Positions 45,878 through 56,235 of a stretch of DNA of 64,000 nucleotides are shown here, piece by piece (the first letter of the stretch is position 1; each line of letters begins with the position of its first letter). Under the pieces are notes generated by a model. It did not search any database. It worked only from the letters and a program-made list of their open reading frames with translations, and was not told where the DNA came from. The stretch spans positions 27,130,001 through 27,194,000 of the forward strand of contig NC_072895.1 in the NCBI RefSeq assembly GCF_027943255.1, read 5' to 3'. The position numbers and the translations under genes were made by a program. The DNA is from Anastrepha obliqua. Taxonomy: Eukaryota; Arthropoda; Insecta; Diptera; Tephritidae.

Positions 45878-46790
45878 TTAAAAAAATTATCGATGAGTCA
45901 GAATGTTAACCTTCTCATTGAATATGCTCTTTTTATCTGCCCATATTTTATTTATATAATAATGTACTATTACTGTTTTGTTGTTTTTTTAAGTCGCTTG
46001 TGATTTGCCATTATGACTGCAAAAAATTTTGTTACGATTGATAGGTGTGAACATGGACGTAGTTATGCATAAGTATAAGCACTATAAGTCATAAGTTTAT
46101 TATATATAGAACGTATATTAATAAAATAAATACATGTATTGTGTGTCGAATATAACTGTGTATTATTTAATTTATGTTGGCTTGTGCAAGTAGCTCGCTG
46201 TTTATTTCAAAATCTTGAAAGTAGCTCAACACATTGAAAAGGTTGGCGACCACTGATCTATACTATACTATCTATATCTATCAAAAGCTGAGGATGGTTC
46301 AAAATGGAAGGGGATATGTAGCCCAGCCCATGTGGCTCGCAACGGACCAATTTCGTGGTCTAAGTGGCATCGCTGTCTCTATGTGCGATGGGACTGCCAA
46401 ACTTAACCTAACCTACATGTTTTATTTAAAAAAACATCTAGACGCGTCTTTTGAAAGACCCTTTGCATAAACTTACTTATTTACCATACATAAATATTTA
46501 TCATGCAGCTGCTTATTACTGCGTTTTCGAGTACGTCGCAAGTGTCTGTAAAATTCGGTATTATAGGCAAAACTCCACTTGCAGGCAAATATTCGCCTAC
46601 TGATGGACGCAGAGCTTCTTGTCTTCTTACATAACTGCATATTTACTTACACATACAAATTAGTTACTAATGCAAAACATCTGGAAGGGCAATAATAACT
46701 CGCACAGTATTTCTATGCTTTTTTTATTACTTACTTACTTCCTCATTTCTTTTTACAGTCAAAGCAACTATACCGTGTCGTTTTCCTGCC
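45878..46790. other. UGT upstream region with a LINE 3' scrap
   Basis: At about 46,310-46,425 a LINE 3' tail resembles the RNase H group (GGCATCG ... ACTTAACCTAACC). The rest is AT-rich. No clear promoter element is visible ahead of the UGT start; TTTTTACAG at 46,750-46,758 looks like a splice acceptor, so the 5' leader may begin further upstream. Confidence 0.4.
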
Positions 46791-46794
46791 AATT

Positions 46795-49700
46795 ATGTTG
46801 CTGTTGCTGCATCAGTTTTCATGGTCACCACTAGCAGTGGATGCGGCCAAAATTCTTGGCTTGTTTGCACATCCCAGTGAAAGCCATTTCAGCGTAATGC
46901 AAAGTTTAATGTTGGAGTTGGCCAAGAGAGATCATAATGTGAGTTGGCAAAATATTTTCTTATTGAAATTCGTTGAAAGTATTTAAATAAATTTCCATTC
47001 TGATTCTGCTTTTGTTTAAGGTGACGATTTACAGCAGTCATCGTCTCAATGAGCGTGTGGAAAATTTAAAGGAAATAGTTGTGGAACCGGAATTTCCATT
47101 TTGGAAGCAATGTATGTATGTAAAATTTGGTACCAAATTTAAGCAGTAGATATTGAGTTATGGCAGTGTTGAGAAATTTTTAATCGCAAGAGCATTCTTT
47201 TTCCATACTCGCACTGCTCGCTAGTAGAGGGGTTTCAAGGGCCGGTGTTGATTTTGAATAAAATACAATTTTTTTAGGAAATTATTGTCATTTCTCTTTA
47301 TTATGATAAAACTGGTATGGCTCAATTACGTATGGAACAAAATATCGGCCAAATGGCCGCCGCGGCCACAGGCGACACACCTCCATCCGATGGTCCAAAT
47401 TTTCGATGACACTAGGGCATAATTGAGGTTCTATGCCATTAATGTGCCGAATTATCTCATCCTTTAGCTCTTGAATTGTTGCTGACTTATCGACGTACAC
47501 CTTTTCTTTCAAATAACCCCAAAGAAAGAAGTCCAACGGTGCCAAATCACATGATCTTGGCAGCCAATTGACATCGCCGCGACGTGAGATTATTTGGCCA
47601 TCAAATTTTTCGCGCAAGGGAGCCATTATTTCGTTAGCTGTGTGCGAAGTGGCACCGTTCTGTTGAAACCACATATCGTCCACATCCATATCTTCCAATT
47701 CGGGCCATAAAAAGTTCTTTATCATCTCACGATAGCGGACACTATTCACAGTAACTGCCTGACCGGCCTCATTTTAGAAAAAAAAATACGGCCCAATGAT
47801 GCCGCCGGCCCATAACCCGCACCAAACAGTCACTCTTTGTAGGTGCATTGGTTTTTCGGCAATCACTCTGGGATTATCATTCGCCCAAATGCGGAAATTC
47901 TGCTTATTGACGAATCCACTGAGGTGAAAATGTGCCTCATTATTGAAGATGATTTTCTTCGAAAATTGGTCACTCACTGTTGCCATTTCCTGCCAACATT
48001 CTGAACATTGATTGATTATTTATCTTTCCATTGTTCAAATTGAGTTAGTCTGAAATTGAAAAATGTCAATGAAATGCAGAAAAAAAACTTGACGTTTAGG
48101 TGTGGTTCACCTTCAACATCGGCCCTTAAAATTTAACCATTCTTTATAAAGCCTCGATAAGACTCTTTCGTCGTACATTTTTCTACGCCATCTGGTGGGC
48201 ATCCGCTAGCTCGTACAACATCAACCTTCTCCAAGTGATCTTTAGCCGACCGTGACCTCTGCTCCCTTGCGGGTTCCAGTCCAGTGTCATTCTCGTGATG
48301 CTAACTGGTGGTTTTCTGAGCGTGTGATTCGCTACCGGATGGGTTCCTCATAAGTTGTCCTCCACAGCACGTTGTTGTTGTTAAAGCTCTTCATCTTCTG
48401 TAGGTGATGGTTGGACTCCGATTACGGCATTCAGTGGTCGGGAGCTTAAGAAGGTGGTAACGGTCTCCCGATGAATGTCATTGAATGTCTGTCTAAACAC
48501 TGTCTGGTCCAGTAAATGTCTGTTAGTTTTGTCCTGGATCTCGTCGGCGTAGTTTAAAAGGTGTCTCCTGATGTGCCTAGGAGGCGGCTGAGGCTCAATC
48601 AGGTGTCTGCAAGGGTGAAACCTGCGGTAGCACCCTAAGAGGAACTGCTTGCTGAGCAGTTTGTTGTGCTCCATTACAGAGAGCACCTGTTCCTCATTGT
48701 AAAGGTGTTGAAGAGGGGATATCAGGAGGCAAACCGTCGCTGTCCGAATGGCAGTGTTTTGGCAAGTCTGGAGCTTTATCCACTGCGTGCCACTAGTTCC
48801 AGGCGACCAGACAGGCGCAGCATAGTTTAGAACCGGCCAGCCAATTGCCTTAAATGACGATAGCAATATTTCTTTGCCTTTGCCCCAAGTGCTGCCGGCA
48901 AGGGATTTGAGAACCTTGTTGCGATTCTGGACTTTAGTGGCAATAGCGGTTGTATGCGCTGAAAAGGAGAGCAAACTGTCGAAGGTAACTCCCAAGATTT
49001 TGGGGTTGTTAACAGTCGGAATTGGTGTGTCATCGACTTTTATCTTAAATTGCAGTTTGACTCCTTTGTACAGGTGGTGAGGAGGGTCGCCGTGGGCTTT
49101 ATGGGGAAAGTTGTAGGTACCTCGCAGTAAAGAACCGAGAAAGGCAAGCCATCAATGTCATTTTCCGACGCCATTATTGTGCAGTCGTCGGCGTAGGAGA
49201 CCAGGGAGACTCCCTCTGGTGGCTGGTGTGACATTGCCATGGTAGCCGACTCTACTTTGATCGAATGAATCGGGTTTGTTAACGAAATTTGTTGACGAAA
49301 GATGATGTGTGATGGTGTTTGAGACCAGCCCTGTTACCCTTCGGTACAACAATACTGACATCCCATTTGAGCTGAATATTCGCAGTTTGGAGCGCCTGTA
49401 AATTTGCGAACTCACCCATACTGTGAGGGAAATTAATTGTGGAAAATTAGAATTAGAAATTTACGAATTGTACTTTTAGATTTACAAATAACCGCAAAAG
49501 GTATTTATTGTTTCTCAAAATATTGTCCATGGAGCACTTGATTAAATTCAACCAATCCAATTTCCATCAAATCCATTTGATGAATTCCATCTCTGAAGTG
49601 AGAACCTAGAAGGGCTGCGAAATACGCTTCCACAGTTGTTATGATCTCATCATTTGATGAAAAGCGTTTTCCACGTATCAATTACAGTATGTGTCAGAAA

Positions 49701-52700
49701 AAAGGAACCGCGATTATTCATGAAATACAAAAGATATATATTTACAATTTTTTTTGCGTGAAAGTATGTACAAAACTACGAGTCGCGATTATCCCAATAA
49801 GTCGAGTAGTCTCCATCGTTGTCGAGTATAGCCTGGCATCTTCTTAATGCTATGAACCAGCTTTTCTGCGTAGCTCGTCGACAAACAGGGCTAGATTTTG
49901 CGAACTTGGCGCACGAGTTGCTTTAAGGGGGGAAGCTGGTCTAGAATTTTGAAAAAATCGAAAAATTTTTTTTTGTCTTAAAAGGTGCTTTAGGGTCTTA
50001 GAAATAATATACCAAATGAAAGATGCCAGCAAAAATGTCTAAATGCCCAAATTTTTCATTCGACGGCAGTGCCTCGCAGGTATGCCCCAAACGCTACTTA
50101 CAACTTTAAACGCGTTTTTCTCGAAATCACTTTTTTTAAACTGGCCGAAGACATAACTCGAACAAATCTTTACCGATTCTTACGAAATTTTGACAATACA
50201 TTCGAAATATCTTTCTCCGGAGACGTACGTAGGATTTTTTATATATATTACATAGTTTTTTTTTTAATCAACAATTTTATGTCGTTCTTTATAGTGAAAA
50301 TTGTAACTTTTTGTTCAAACGTGCACCATTTCGCGAAAAAACAAAATATCGAAAAAATCCTAGGTACGTCTCTTTCTGTTGTTATATAGAAACTAAAAAA
50401 ATTTTATTTTTTGATCCAGGACAAAAATTAAGGAGTTTACGTCTTCGGCAATGGACCCACTAGAAAAAAAGCGCCTTAGGAGAACTGCTGGACAGCGGCC
50501 ATTTTGAAATTAATTCAGACGAAAAATTTTGTATTTGTACCATGAAAGCTATATTATTAAACCTATTTCACAGATTTTCGATTGATTCCTTTGTTGAGTC
50601 AAAATAAATTCATAAAATATGCCCATTTTTTGCGCTCTAGACCAGCTTCCCCCCTTAAATCAGGGGCTGGCCTTCCGCCAAGACACATTTTTTATGAGGT
50701 GGGCGTCTGGGGACTGAGAAGGCCAGTCCAATACTGTGACGCCATTTTCTTGTTTCGTTGTTTCTCAATGTGTTTTTCTAAGAGCAGTGGTTTTGATGAT
50801 GTGGGACGGTAGGATATGTTCGCCGCCTTTAGTCGACGTTCGATGGAGTTGACACTCACATCTATTCCCTTTTTAGCAGGAACTGATCGTGCTTGGCATA
50901 GTCACAAAGAAGTGTCCCGCTTAAAAAATTGGACGATCCCTTTATCCTGCTGTTTTGTCGTCACTCGCTTCAAGTCGCGCTCGGGAAAGTCATCAACATT
51001 TTTGTACTCCTTCTACCGCTGATTCCACATAACAACAAACTTTTTTGATTTTTTATCACTTTTGCAGCCGCGGCGTTAGATAATTTCGGCCCTTTCGAAT
51101 GCGTGTATAAAAATACCGCCTCGAAACGCTTCGCGTACTTCTCACTCATTTTTGTTTGGTTGCGTTTACGAGAAAGTTTCGAACGACACTAATCTGAGTT
51201 AGCACTGGCGTCGTAGCCGTTGAGTGGGAAATTATGCAGCAAACAAAAAGCAGAACGAAATATATCTTGAAGTTACAAGTAAAAAAATGGTTCTTTCCTT
51301 CTGACACAGACTGTATTTTAGGTGTGGAAATACATGGAAGTCGCTAGGGGCCAAATTTGGTGAATACAGAAATTTAATTCATGGATTTTAGCCATGGTCA
51401 ATATTCTCTTGTGACACGGTGCATTGTCCTGATGAAAAATAATTTCTTCTTTTGCTAACTGGGTCTTTTTTCACGAATTTTTTTTGGTCTAAAAGGTCAC
51501 AATGAATTAAAAATTTATTGTTTTAGGCCTCGGTACTCTAGCGTAAGTGCACTAGTATGCCATGCCAGAAGTTGTGGGTTCGAATCCCACGTAAAGCACG
51601 GTTTTCGCCCTCTTCCAAATTTACCTACTTTTCCTGTTTCTAAAAAAAACCAAAAAAAAATCTCTTCCCTCAAACCCAAAAACTTATCCTTTCCATCCTT
51701 TCTATCCTTACACCCGCACAAAACAATAGTCACCGCATTATTTGCATTGTGGCTGTTAAACAAGCAAAAACAAACAGTTCCACATTGCATCAAGTGGCGC
51801 CAGCAAGAGGAAGCGGGTAACCGCGGTAATAGCGCAGACACATCAACTTTAGCGAAGTCCTCAAGCAACTGTGCGATCCTTCTGCCAGAAAAATGTGAAA
51901 CACAGATGGCGCTCCAAGCAGTAAGAAGGCGTTGCTCCTAAGCAACGACTGGTGGGCATTTCCACCACTTAGGATTGGTAGCGGCAGGCTAATCAGCTAC
52001 CCAGTCAGCAATCAAATAGATTAACGAAACCAACGCAACGAAACCAAGGTCTTTTGAAAGACCCTTGTAACATCTTCTTGGCCAATTTCTGGAAACGAAT
52101 TCGTTTCGGAGCTGAAAAACCAGGTGCACACCACACTTTTGTCCCTTTTTTTGATTAAGGATCATGGTGATAGACCCAAGTCTTATCCATTGCACTACTT
52201 TCAAAACCTCCAAACTACCTACGAGACTTCCAAGTCATAGGAAAATTGTTTTATAATAGTAGTCGTCCCTCGACAGGCAATGGCAAATCTCCGAGTGTAT
52301 TTCTGCCATGAAAAAGTTCCTCGTAAAAAACATAGCCATCTCCTGTTCGGAGGCGGCATAAAACTGTAGGTCTTTCCAGCATCAAGACGCACATCACAAA
52401 TAGGAGGAAGAGCTCGGCCAAACACGTAACAATAGTTTACGCGCCAATTATTTATTTATTTATTATTAAACGAAACTTTTTCGAATATTCATAGTGTAAT
52501 ATTTTTTTTTTTTTTTTTGTATTCTCTGAAAAAATCCTACTTAACTTCATTTATGTTTTCTTATCCTTCCACATGCGTTTCCGTTTTACTTTGAATTCGC
52601 TTCCGCGCAGTGTTAGAAGTCACTAACAGCGAGGCAGGTGGTCTCCTGAAACTGAGTCAACTAGACGAGGGAGCCATGCAAAAGTCACTGGCCACTGTGG

Positions 52701-54044
52701 GCGCCGCTGCCGTCGATTATTTTCTGTCGCACACAGCCGTAGCTAAATTACTTAATTTACCTGTCAGAGAATTCGATTATGACTTGGTGATTGTCGATTT
52801 ATTCTACACCGAAGCATTACTAGCAGTGGGACATTTCTACGGGAAACCCACAATTGGTATTGTGAGCACCAATTTCGAGAATTATATGCAACGCGTGCTG
52901 GAGCAAATGGTGCCCACCGCCTGTTCGCCCAACGATTACGAAACATACCAACCGGAGCTGGGCTATTGGCAACGCCTGACAGTCATACGCAACTGCTTGT
53001 CACGCCGCAAGCAATTTGTGAAGGCCAACTGGGGTGCGCAGGAACAACTAATACGAAAACATTTTGCGCACTTTGAAGGTAAAAATAACTCGCATTCGAC
53101 TTTGTATATAACAAATCAAGTTCACGTAATCAATTCACATTTTGTATACGTCCATAGGTGCAAGTGTGCTTAGCATCGCTACGCTGCAGGCGGAACTGGC
53201 CATGCTGCTGCTCAACAATCACATCCCACTGATGACACCACGACCACTGCTGGCGAACACAATCGCTGCCGGCGGCATGCACATACGACCGCCGCGCGAA
53301 TTGCCCTGGCCCATACGCCGCTTTCTAGATGAGTCGCGTGCTGGCGTCATCTACATGAATTTAGGCAATGAACAACTCTGCGCAGATATACCGCCACACA
53401 CGCTGCAATTGCTGCTCAACACATTGGGCAAACTGAGGGAGCGCGTGGTGTGGACATGTCATGATCATGCGAAGTTGAAGGATTTACCTGCCAACATAAT
53501 GGTGCAGCATGCCGTGACACAAGCCGACATATTGGCGCATCCACATGTGCGCACATTTCTCATGAATGGTGATTTGCTTAGCCTGCAGGATGGCTTAGTA
53601 CGGCATGTGCCCATGATTGGTATGCCCATATTCCGCAACGAAGTGCACAATATGGCGTTGGCAGTGCGCCTGGGTATAGCCATTCAACTAAGTCGTGATA
53701 ACCTATCGGAGGTGTCACTTAATTGGGCGCTGCAGGCGTTACAAGAAGACCACACATATCCATTGACGATACGTCAAGTTGCGAGTGCTTATCGTGATCG
53801 GCCGCTGGGCTCTGTGGAGACGTGCATGTACTGGATGGACTATGTGTTGCGCCATCAGGGTGGCGCACAGTTGAAAACGCTTGGTATTGGCATGCCATCC
53901 AGCCAGTTGCATCTCTTCGACTTGTTTATTTATTATTTTGCGGTGGCATTGCTAATCGTTGGGGTGCTAGTGGGTGGCTTCTACGGAGCCTTGGCAGTGC
54001 TGCGGAAGCGTGAAATAGAAAAGATGTACTCGAAGCTGAGGTAA
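46795..54044 (+). CDS. UDP-glycosyltransferase (UGT) with altered donor-binding signature
   Basis: Exons by GT-AG reading: 46,795-46,938, 47,021-47,111, 52,611-53,078 and 53,158-54,044, giving 529 residues, normal for the family. UGTs are ER-membrane enzymes that move a sugar from a UDP-sugar to small lipophilic compounds, in insects toxins, pigments and hormones. Seen here: a signal peptide (1-17), the acceptor-side histidine in S-E-S-H (H31), the partner aspartate in L-V-I-V-D (D141), and a C-terminal membrane helix (about 490-516) followed by a short basic tail. The C-terminal signature is abnormal. H-G-G is N-G-D (371-373), W-x-P-Q is A-V-T-Q, and the D/E-Q pair near the sugar is N-E. The frame and splice sites are intact, so it is not a simple pseudogene. 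It may use a different donor, bind without catalysis, or be newly inactive. Confidence 0.9.
47238..48126 (-). mobile_element. Mariner (D..D41..D type), internally deleted, in UGT intron
   Basis: Ends AGGGCCGGTGTTGA and, reversed from the right, AGGGCCGATGTTGA are inverted. The right flank is TA and the left is CA, probably a mutated TA. At 889 bp it lacks most of the DNA-binding domain. Confidence 0.8.
47288..47990 (-). pseudogene. Mariner transposase, N-terminally deleted and mutated
   Basis: Minus frames give F-N-N-E-A-H-F-H-L-S-G-F (first catalytic aspartate changed to asparagine), V-T-V-W-C-G-L-W-A-G-G-I-I-G-P-Y-F-F, an in-frame stop near 47,775, then W-F-Q-Q-N-G-A-T-S-H (second aspartate also changed to asparagine) and L-A-P-L-D-F-F-L-W-G. 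The C-terminal tail is complete to 47,288. Two of three catalytic aspartates are lost, so it is inactive. Confidence 0.85.
48130..48350 (-). pseudogene. LINE X 3' end in UGT intron
   Basis: The minus strand reads the basic C-terminal tail of LINE X (T-G-x-R-K-G-A-E-V, then L-Y-K-E-W at the end) near 48,140-48,300. It is probably part of the same copy as 49,290-49,425, with the Jockey-like LINE between. Confidence 0.55.
48362..49270 (-). pseudogene. Jockey-like LINE, RT C-terminal half, in UGT intron
   Basis: From the right the frames hold S-L-V-S-Y-A-D-D-C-T-I-M-A-S (catalytic box), then a shifted stretch, then a 204-codon frame (48,381-48,995) starting M-G-V-T-F-D-S-L-L-S-F with L-N-Y-A-A-P-V-W-S-P-G-T and ending in a stop at 48,381. 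The 3' end has a (GTT)n run. The 5' half and endonuclease are missing. Two frameshifts break it. The clade assignment (Jockey/CR1 group) is inferred. Confidence 0.75.
49290..49425 (-). pseudogene. LINE X internal scrap in UGT intron
   Basis: The minus frame reads R-R-S-K-L-R-I-F-S-S-N and V-L-L-Y-R-R-V-T-G-L-V-S-N-T-I-T-H-H, matching the LINE X thumb region (compare 42,570-42,660). Confidence 0.55.
49685..51313 (-). mobile_element. Tc1-like transposon with both ends, split by MITE C
   Basis: Ends CAGTATGTGTCAGAA and, reversed from the right, CAGTCTGTGTCAGAA are inverted, with TA on both sides. Minus frames from 51,150 read M-S-E-K-Y-A-K-R-F-E-A, then R-D-L-K-R-V-T-T-K-Q-Q-D-K and V-S-V-N-S-I-E-R-R-L-K-A-A-N-I (DNA-binding half). 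Beyond the MITE the C-terminal L-V-H-S-I-K-K-M-P-G-Y appears near 49,850. The catalytic core is largely deleted. Confidence 0.8.
49927..50654. mobile_element. MITE C: 728 bp, TTAA target duplication
   Basis: TTAA lies on both sides (49,923-49,926 and 50,655-50,658). The ends GGGGGGAAGCTGGTCTAGA are perfect inverted copies. There is no transposase. In reverse orientation its interior (50,101-50,193) aligns with the core of MITE B, including CGCGTTTAAAGTT. It sits inside the Tc1-like element. Confidence 0.9.
51525..52065 (+). repeat. tRNA-derived SINE (family C)
   Basis: The head has an exact pol III A box (TAGCGTAAGTG) and B box (GGTTCGAATCC) within a perfect T-arm GTGGGTTCGAATCCCAC. The acceptor strands do not pair, so it is not a tRNA gene. 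The body runs through CCAGCAAGAGGAAGCGGG and CAACGACTGGTGGGCATTTC to an (AACG)-like end. It is a different family from A and B. Confidence 0.7.
52237..52465 (+). repeat. tRNA-derived SINE (family A), head mostly missing
   Basis: The body CAGGCAATGGCAAATCTCCG, GTATTTCTGCCATGAAAAAG and the 3' part with GACGCACATCACAAATAGGA end in a TTTA-rich tail. The tRNA-like head is absent. It lies 150 bases upstream of UGT exon 3. Confidence 0.8.
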
Positions 54045-54560
54045 TCGAGAAGCGCTTGCATATTATTTAGAGCTGTATGCCAACTCTTTAATTGTTATAC
54101 TTGAATGGAATTAATACATACATACACATAAATACATTTGGGCAGTAAAAGATAAAAATCTAGAGCAAAATGCGGCTGAGATGTTTTTGCTGTTCGTTTC
54201 ACTTCACCATAAAATATGGCGAAAATCGCCATTTGAGACAGATATTAGCGAAATAACTCAGAACATTTTTCACAAGGTTTCTACAATTTCAAAAACTATT
54301 CACATTCTTTTATAAAAATATGGTTGTTATTGTGTACTAAAGGGTGTTTTTTTAGAGGCGCGAAGCTTAAATGGAAATAAAATGTAGAAAAAAAAGAGGT
54401 TGTCTGTAAAGTTGGTTTACTGACGATAGTTTAACGTGACAACGTCATAAGAAAATACTGATTGAATGGTTGCATTTTTCAAAAGAAAATTTTAATTTTA
54501 TTTGTTTGATAGATATTTTGTATGGATATAGAGAATGAGGTAACATTAACACAACATAAT
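54045..54560. other. UGT downstream region
   Basis: No canonical AATAAA is visible in the first 150 bases after the stop; ATAAATACATTT near 54,130 is a possible variant signal. AGGGTGTTTTTTTAGAGG at 54,341 matches the terminus of the mariner at 58,369, so a solo transposon end lies here. Confidence 0.45.
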
Positions 54561-54565
54561 ATACT

Positions 54566-54842
54566 TTAACATAACATAACATAACATAACATAACATAAC
54601 ATAACATAACATAACATAACATAACATAACATAACATAACATAACATAACATAACATAACATAACATAACATAACATAACATAACATAACATAACATAAC
54701 ATAACATAACATAACATAACATAACATAACATAACATAACATAACATAACATAACATAACATAACATAACATAACATAACACAACATAACATAACATAAC
54801 ATAACATAACATAACATAACACAACATAACATAACATAACAT
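54566..54842. repeat. (ATAAC)n pentanucleotide array, about 55 units
   Basis: Nearly pure repeats with only two CACAAC variants near 54,780 and 54,820. Long frames on the minus strand (repeats of L-C-Y-V-M) are artefacts of the period. Confidence 0.97.
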
Positions 54843-54853
54843 GCTGTTCAAGC

Positions 54854-55375
54854 AAGGTAACGACGCATGAGCAAGATAACGACGCATTTTTTGGTGCGTG
54901 CAGCCGGCTACATAGAATTATTAGACGTTATAATAAAAAAATATATAAAAAAATAATAATAACATTAAAACAACAGGTATTATTAACAAACTTGGTTTTA
55001 TTTTAAATTCTTCAAGTAAATCAAATTAATAATAATCAATAAGAAGGCATATGCAAATACAAATACGTGAATTTATATATGTACATATGCGCATATACAT
55101 ACATATATACGCTCACTTAAATAGGAGAGAGCAAGATGTCGAACGTTGCCGTTCGTTTGCTTTGTTCGTTCCGCGCTTTCGCTTGCAGTTCATTCAATGC
55201 AATGAGCAAGGTAACGACAAATGAGCAAGGTAACGGCAATGAGCAAGGTAACGACATATGAGCAAGGTAGCACTAATGAGCAAGGTAACGACATATGAGC
55301 TAGTGTTACCTTGCGCAAGGTAACGACACATTTTTTCGTGCGTGCAGCCTGTTAAATCGAATTATAAGACGTTAT
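54854..55375. repeat. GAGCAAGGTAACGAC minisatellite region with a 20-bp palindrome
   Basis: Five units of 18-19 bases beginning GAGCAAGGTA lie at 55,204-55,299. A perfect palindrome GTTACCTTGCGCAAGGTAAC follows at 55,305-55,324. A longer unit (GCAAGGTAACGAC, CATTTTTT, GTGCGTGCAGCC, then AGACGTTAT) occurs at 54,854-54,932 and again at 55,313-55,375. Confidence 0.85.
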
Positions 55376-55439
55376 CACGTCAAAAAAATGTTAATATCTG
55401 TGGAACCAACTTTATTTGACAGATAATTTTATGACATGA

Positions 55440-56235
55440 ATGTGTGAGTCGGGGAATGGACGAAATCCTCGTCCGATACATTAGAAGAGTAGAGGACACC
55501 ATCAATAAAATTAAGCAATGGTTGCACTCGTCTGGGCTTAGACTAGCAGAGGCTATAGGACCATATCTGACGAAGCAGCAAAGGCAAAATGTATGATATG
55601 AAACAAAAATACCAGCATGCAAAAAACGCGCGGGTATCTGGTGACAAAGCGTCCCTACAGAGGATCGATGAAACCGCTCTGCAAAACTGGCAGACCAAAT
55701 GGAACGATAGTGGGAAGGGAAGAACCACTTTCACTATGATCCCCGACATACAGAAATGAATCCGGAGAACATATGGAAACGTTACCTTCATGTTGACACA
55801 GTTTTTAACTGGGCATGGCTGTTTCAGGCAGTATTTGTACGAACACAAGCACACAGACTCCCCATTTTGCTTATACTGCCAAGGAAAACATGAAACGCCT
55901 GAGCATGCCCTGTTGAAGTGTTCTAGATTTGATGGGGAACGAAGCACGTGGCGCTCAAATATTGGCGAGAGCATGACAGCTACTAGCCTAGTACAATATA
56001 TGCTAAAATCTGAAGAAACGGTTGTAACGTAGCCTGAACAATTATGCGACGGCTGAGACACGATGACAACGAACGCAGACAAATGAGCGAATAAACACCC
56101 CTGCGACCTCGAAGAAATATCTTAACTGGTAATACCGAGAGGAAAAAGCAGAACAGCGAGGCGATGGGCTGGTCTAGTCCGCAGGCACTACGAAACTCAG
56201 TTCAAAAGAGCCGGGGAATATCGCATGTGAATCGG
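55440..56235 (+). pseudogene. R1-like LINE fragment
   Basis: Early pieces are E-D-T-I-N-K-I-K-Q-W-L-H-S-S-G-L-R-L-A (RT after the catalytic box). After a deletion, 55,790-56,030 gives L-T-Q-F-L-T-G-H-G-C-F-R-Q-Y-L, H-T-D-S-P-F-C-L-Y-C and P-E-H-A-L-L-K-C-S-R-F, the R1-type C-terminal finger. A short 3' region follows to about 56,235. Confidence 0.75.

Larger units (their letters stand above)
49480..51510 (-). mobile_element. Mariner transposase remnant, split by a Tc1-like element
   Basis: From the right: F-H-Q-D-N-A-P-C-H (second catalytic aspartate) near 51,420 and P-N-L-A-P-S-D-F-H (third) near 51,340. After the nested element comes G-K-R-F-S-S-N-D-E-I-I-T-T-V-E-A-Y-F-A-A-L near 49,600-49,680. 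The two halves join at the TA used by the Tc1-like element. The N-terminal half is missing. Confidence 0.75.
47112..52610. other. Second UGT intron, 5.5 kb filled with transposons
   Basis: The donor GTATGTATG at 47,112 and the acceptor TTCCGCGCAG ending at 52,610 bound it. The split codon (T + TG) joins F-W-K-Q to L-L-E-V-T-N-S in the expected UGT order with no missing segment. It contains two mariners, two LINE types, a Tc1-like element, a TTAA MITE and two SINEs. All coding elements run antisense to the gene. Confidence 0.85.

Noticed and set aside
51530..51605. A functional tRNA gene
   Set aside because: The T-arm is perfect, but the acceptor strands do not pair, and a long SINE-like body follows directly.
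54445..54887. Long minus-strand open frames rich in L-C-Y-V-M
   Set aside because: They are translations of the pure ATAAC pentamer array, where every frame lacks stops by chance of the period.
54566..55375. Possible CRISPR-like array
   Set aside because: The repeats are either a pure pentamer or 18-19-base direct tandem units without unique spacers, and the DNA is animal.
55543..56082. A 179-codon minus-strand frame
   Set aside because: It is antisense to an R1-like LINE C-terminal finger read on the plus strand and has no motif of its own.
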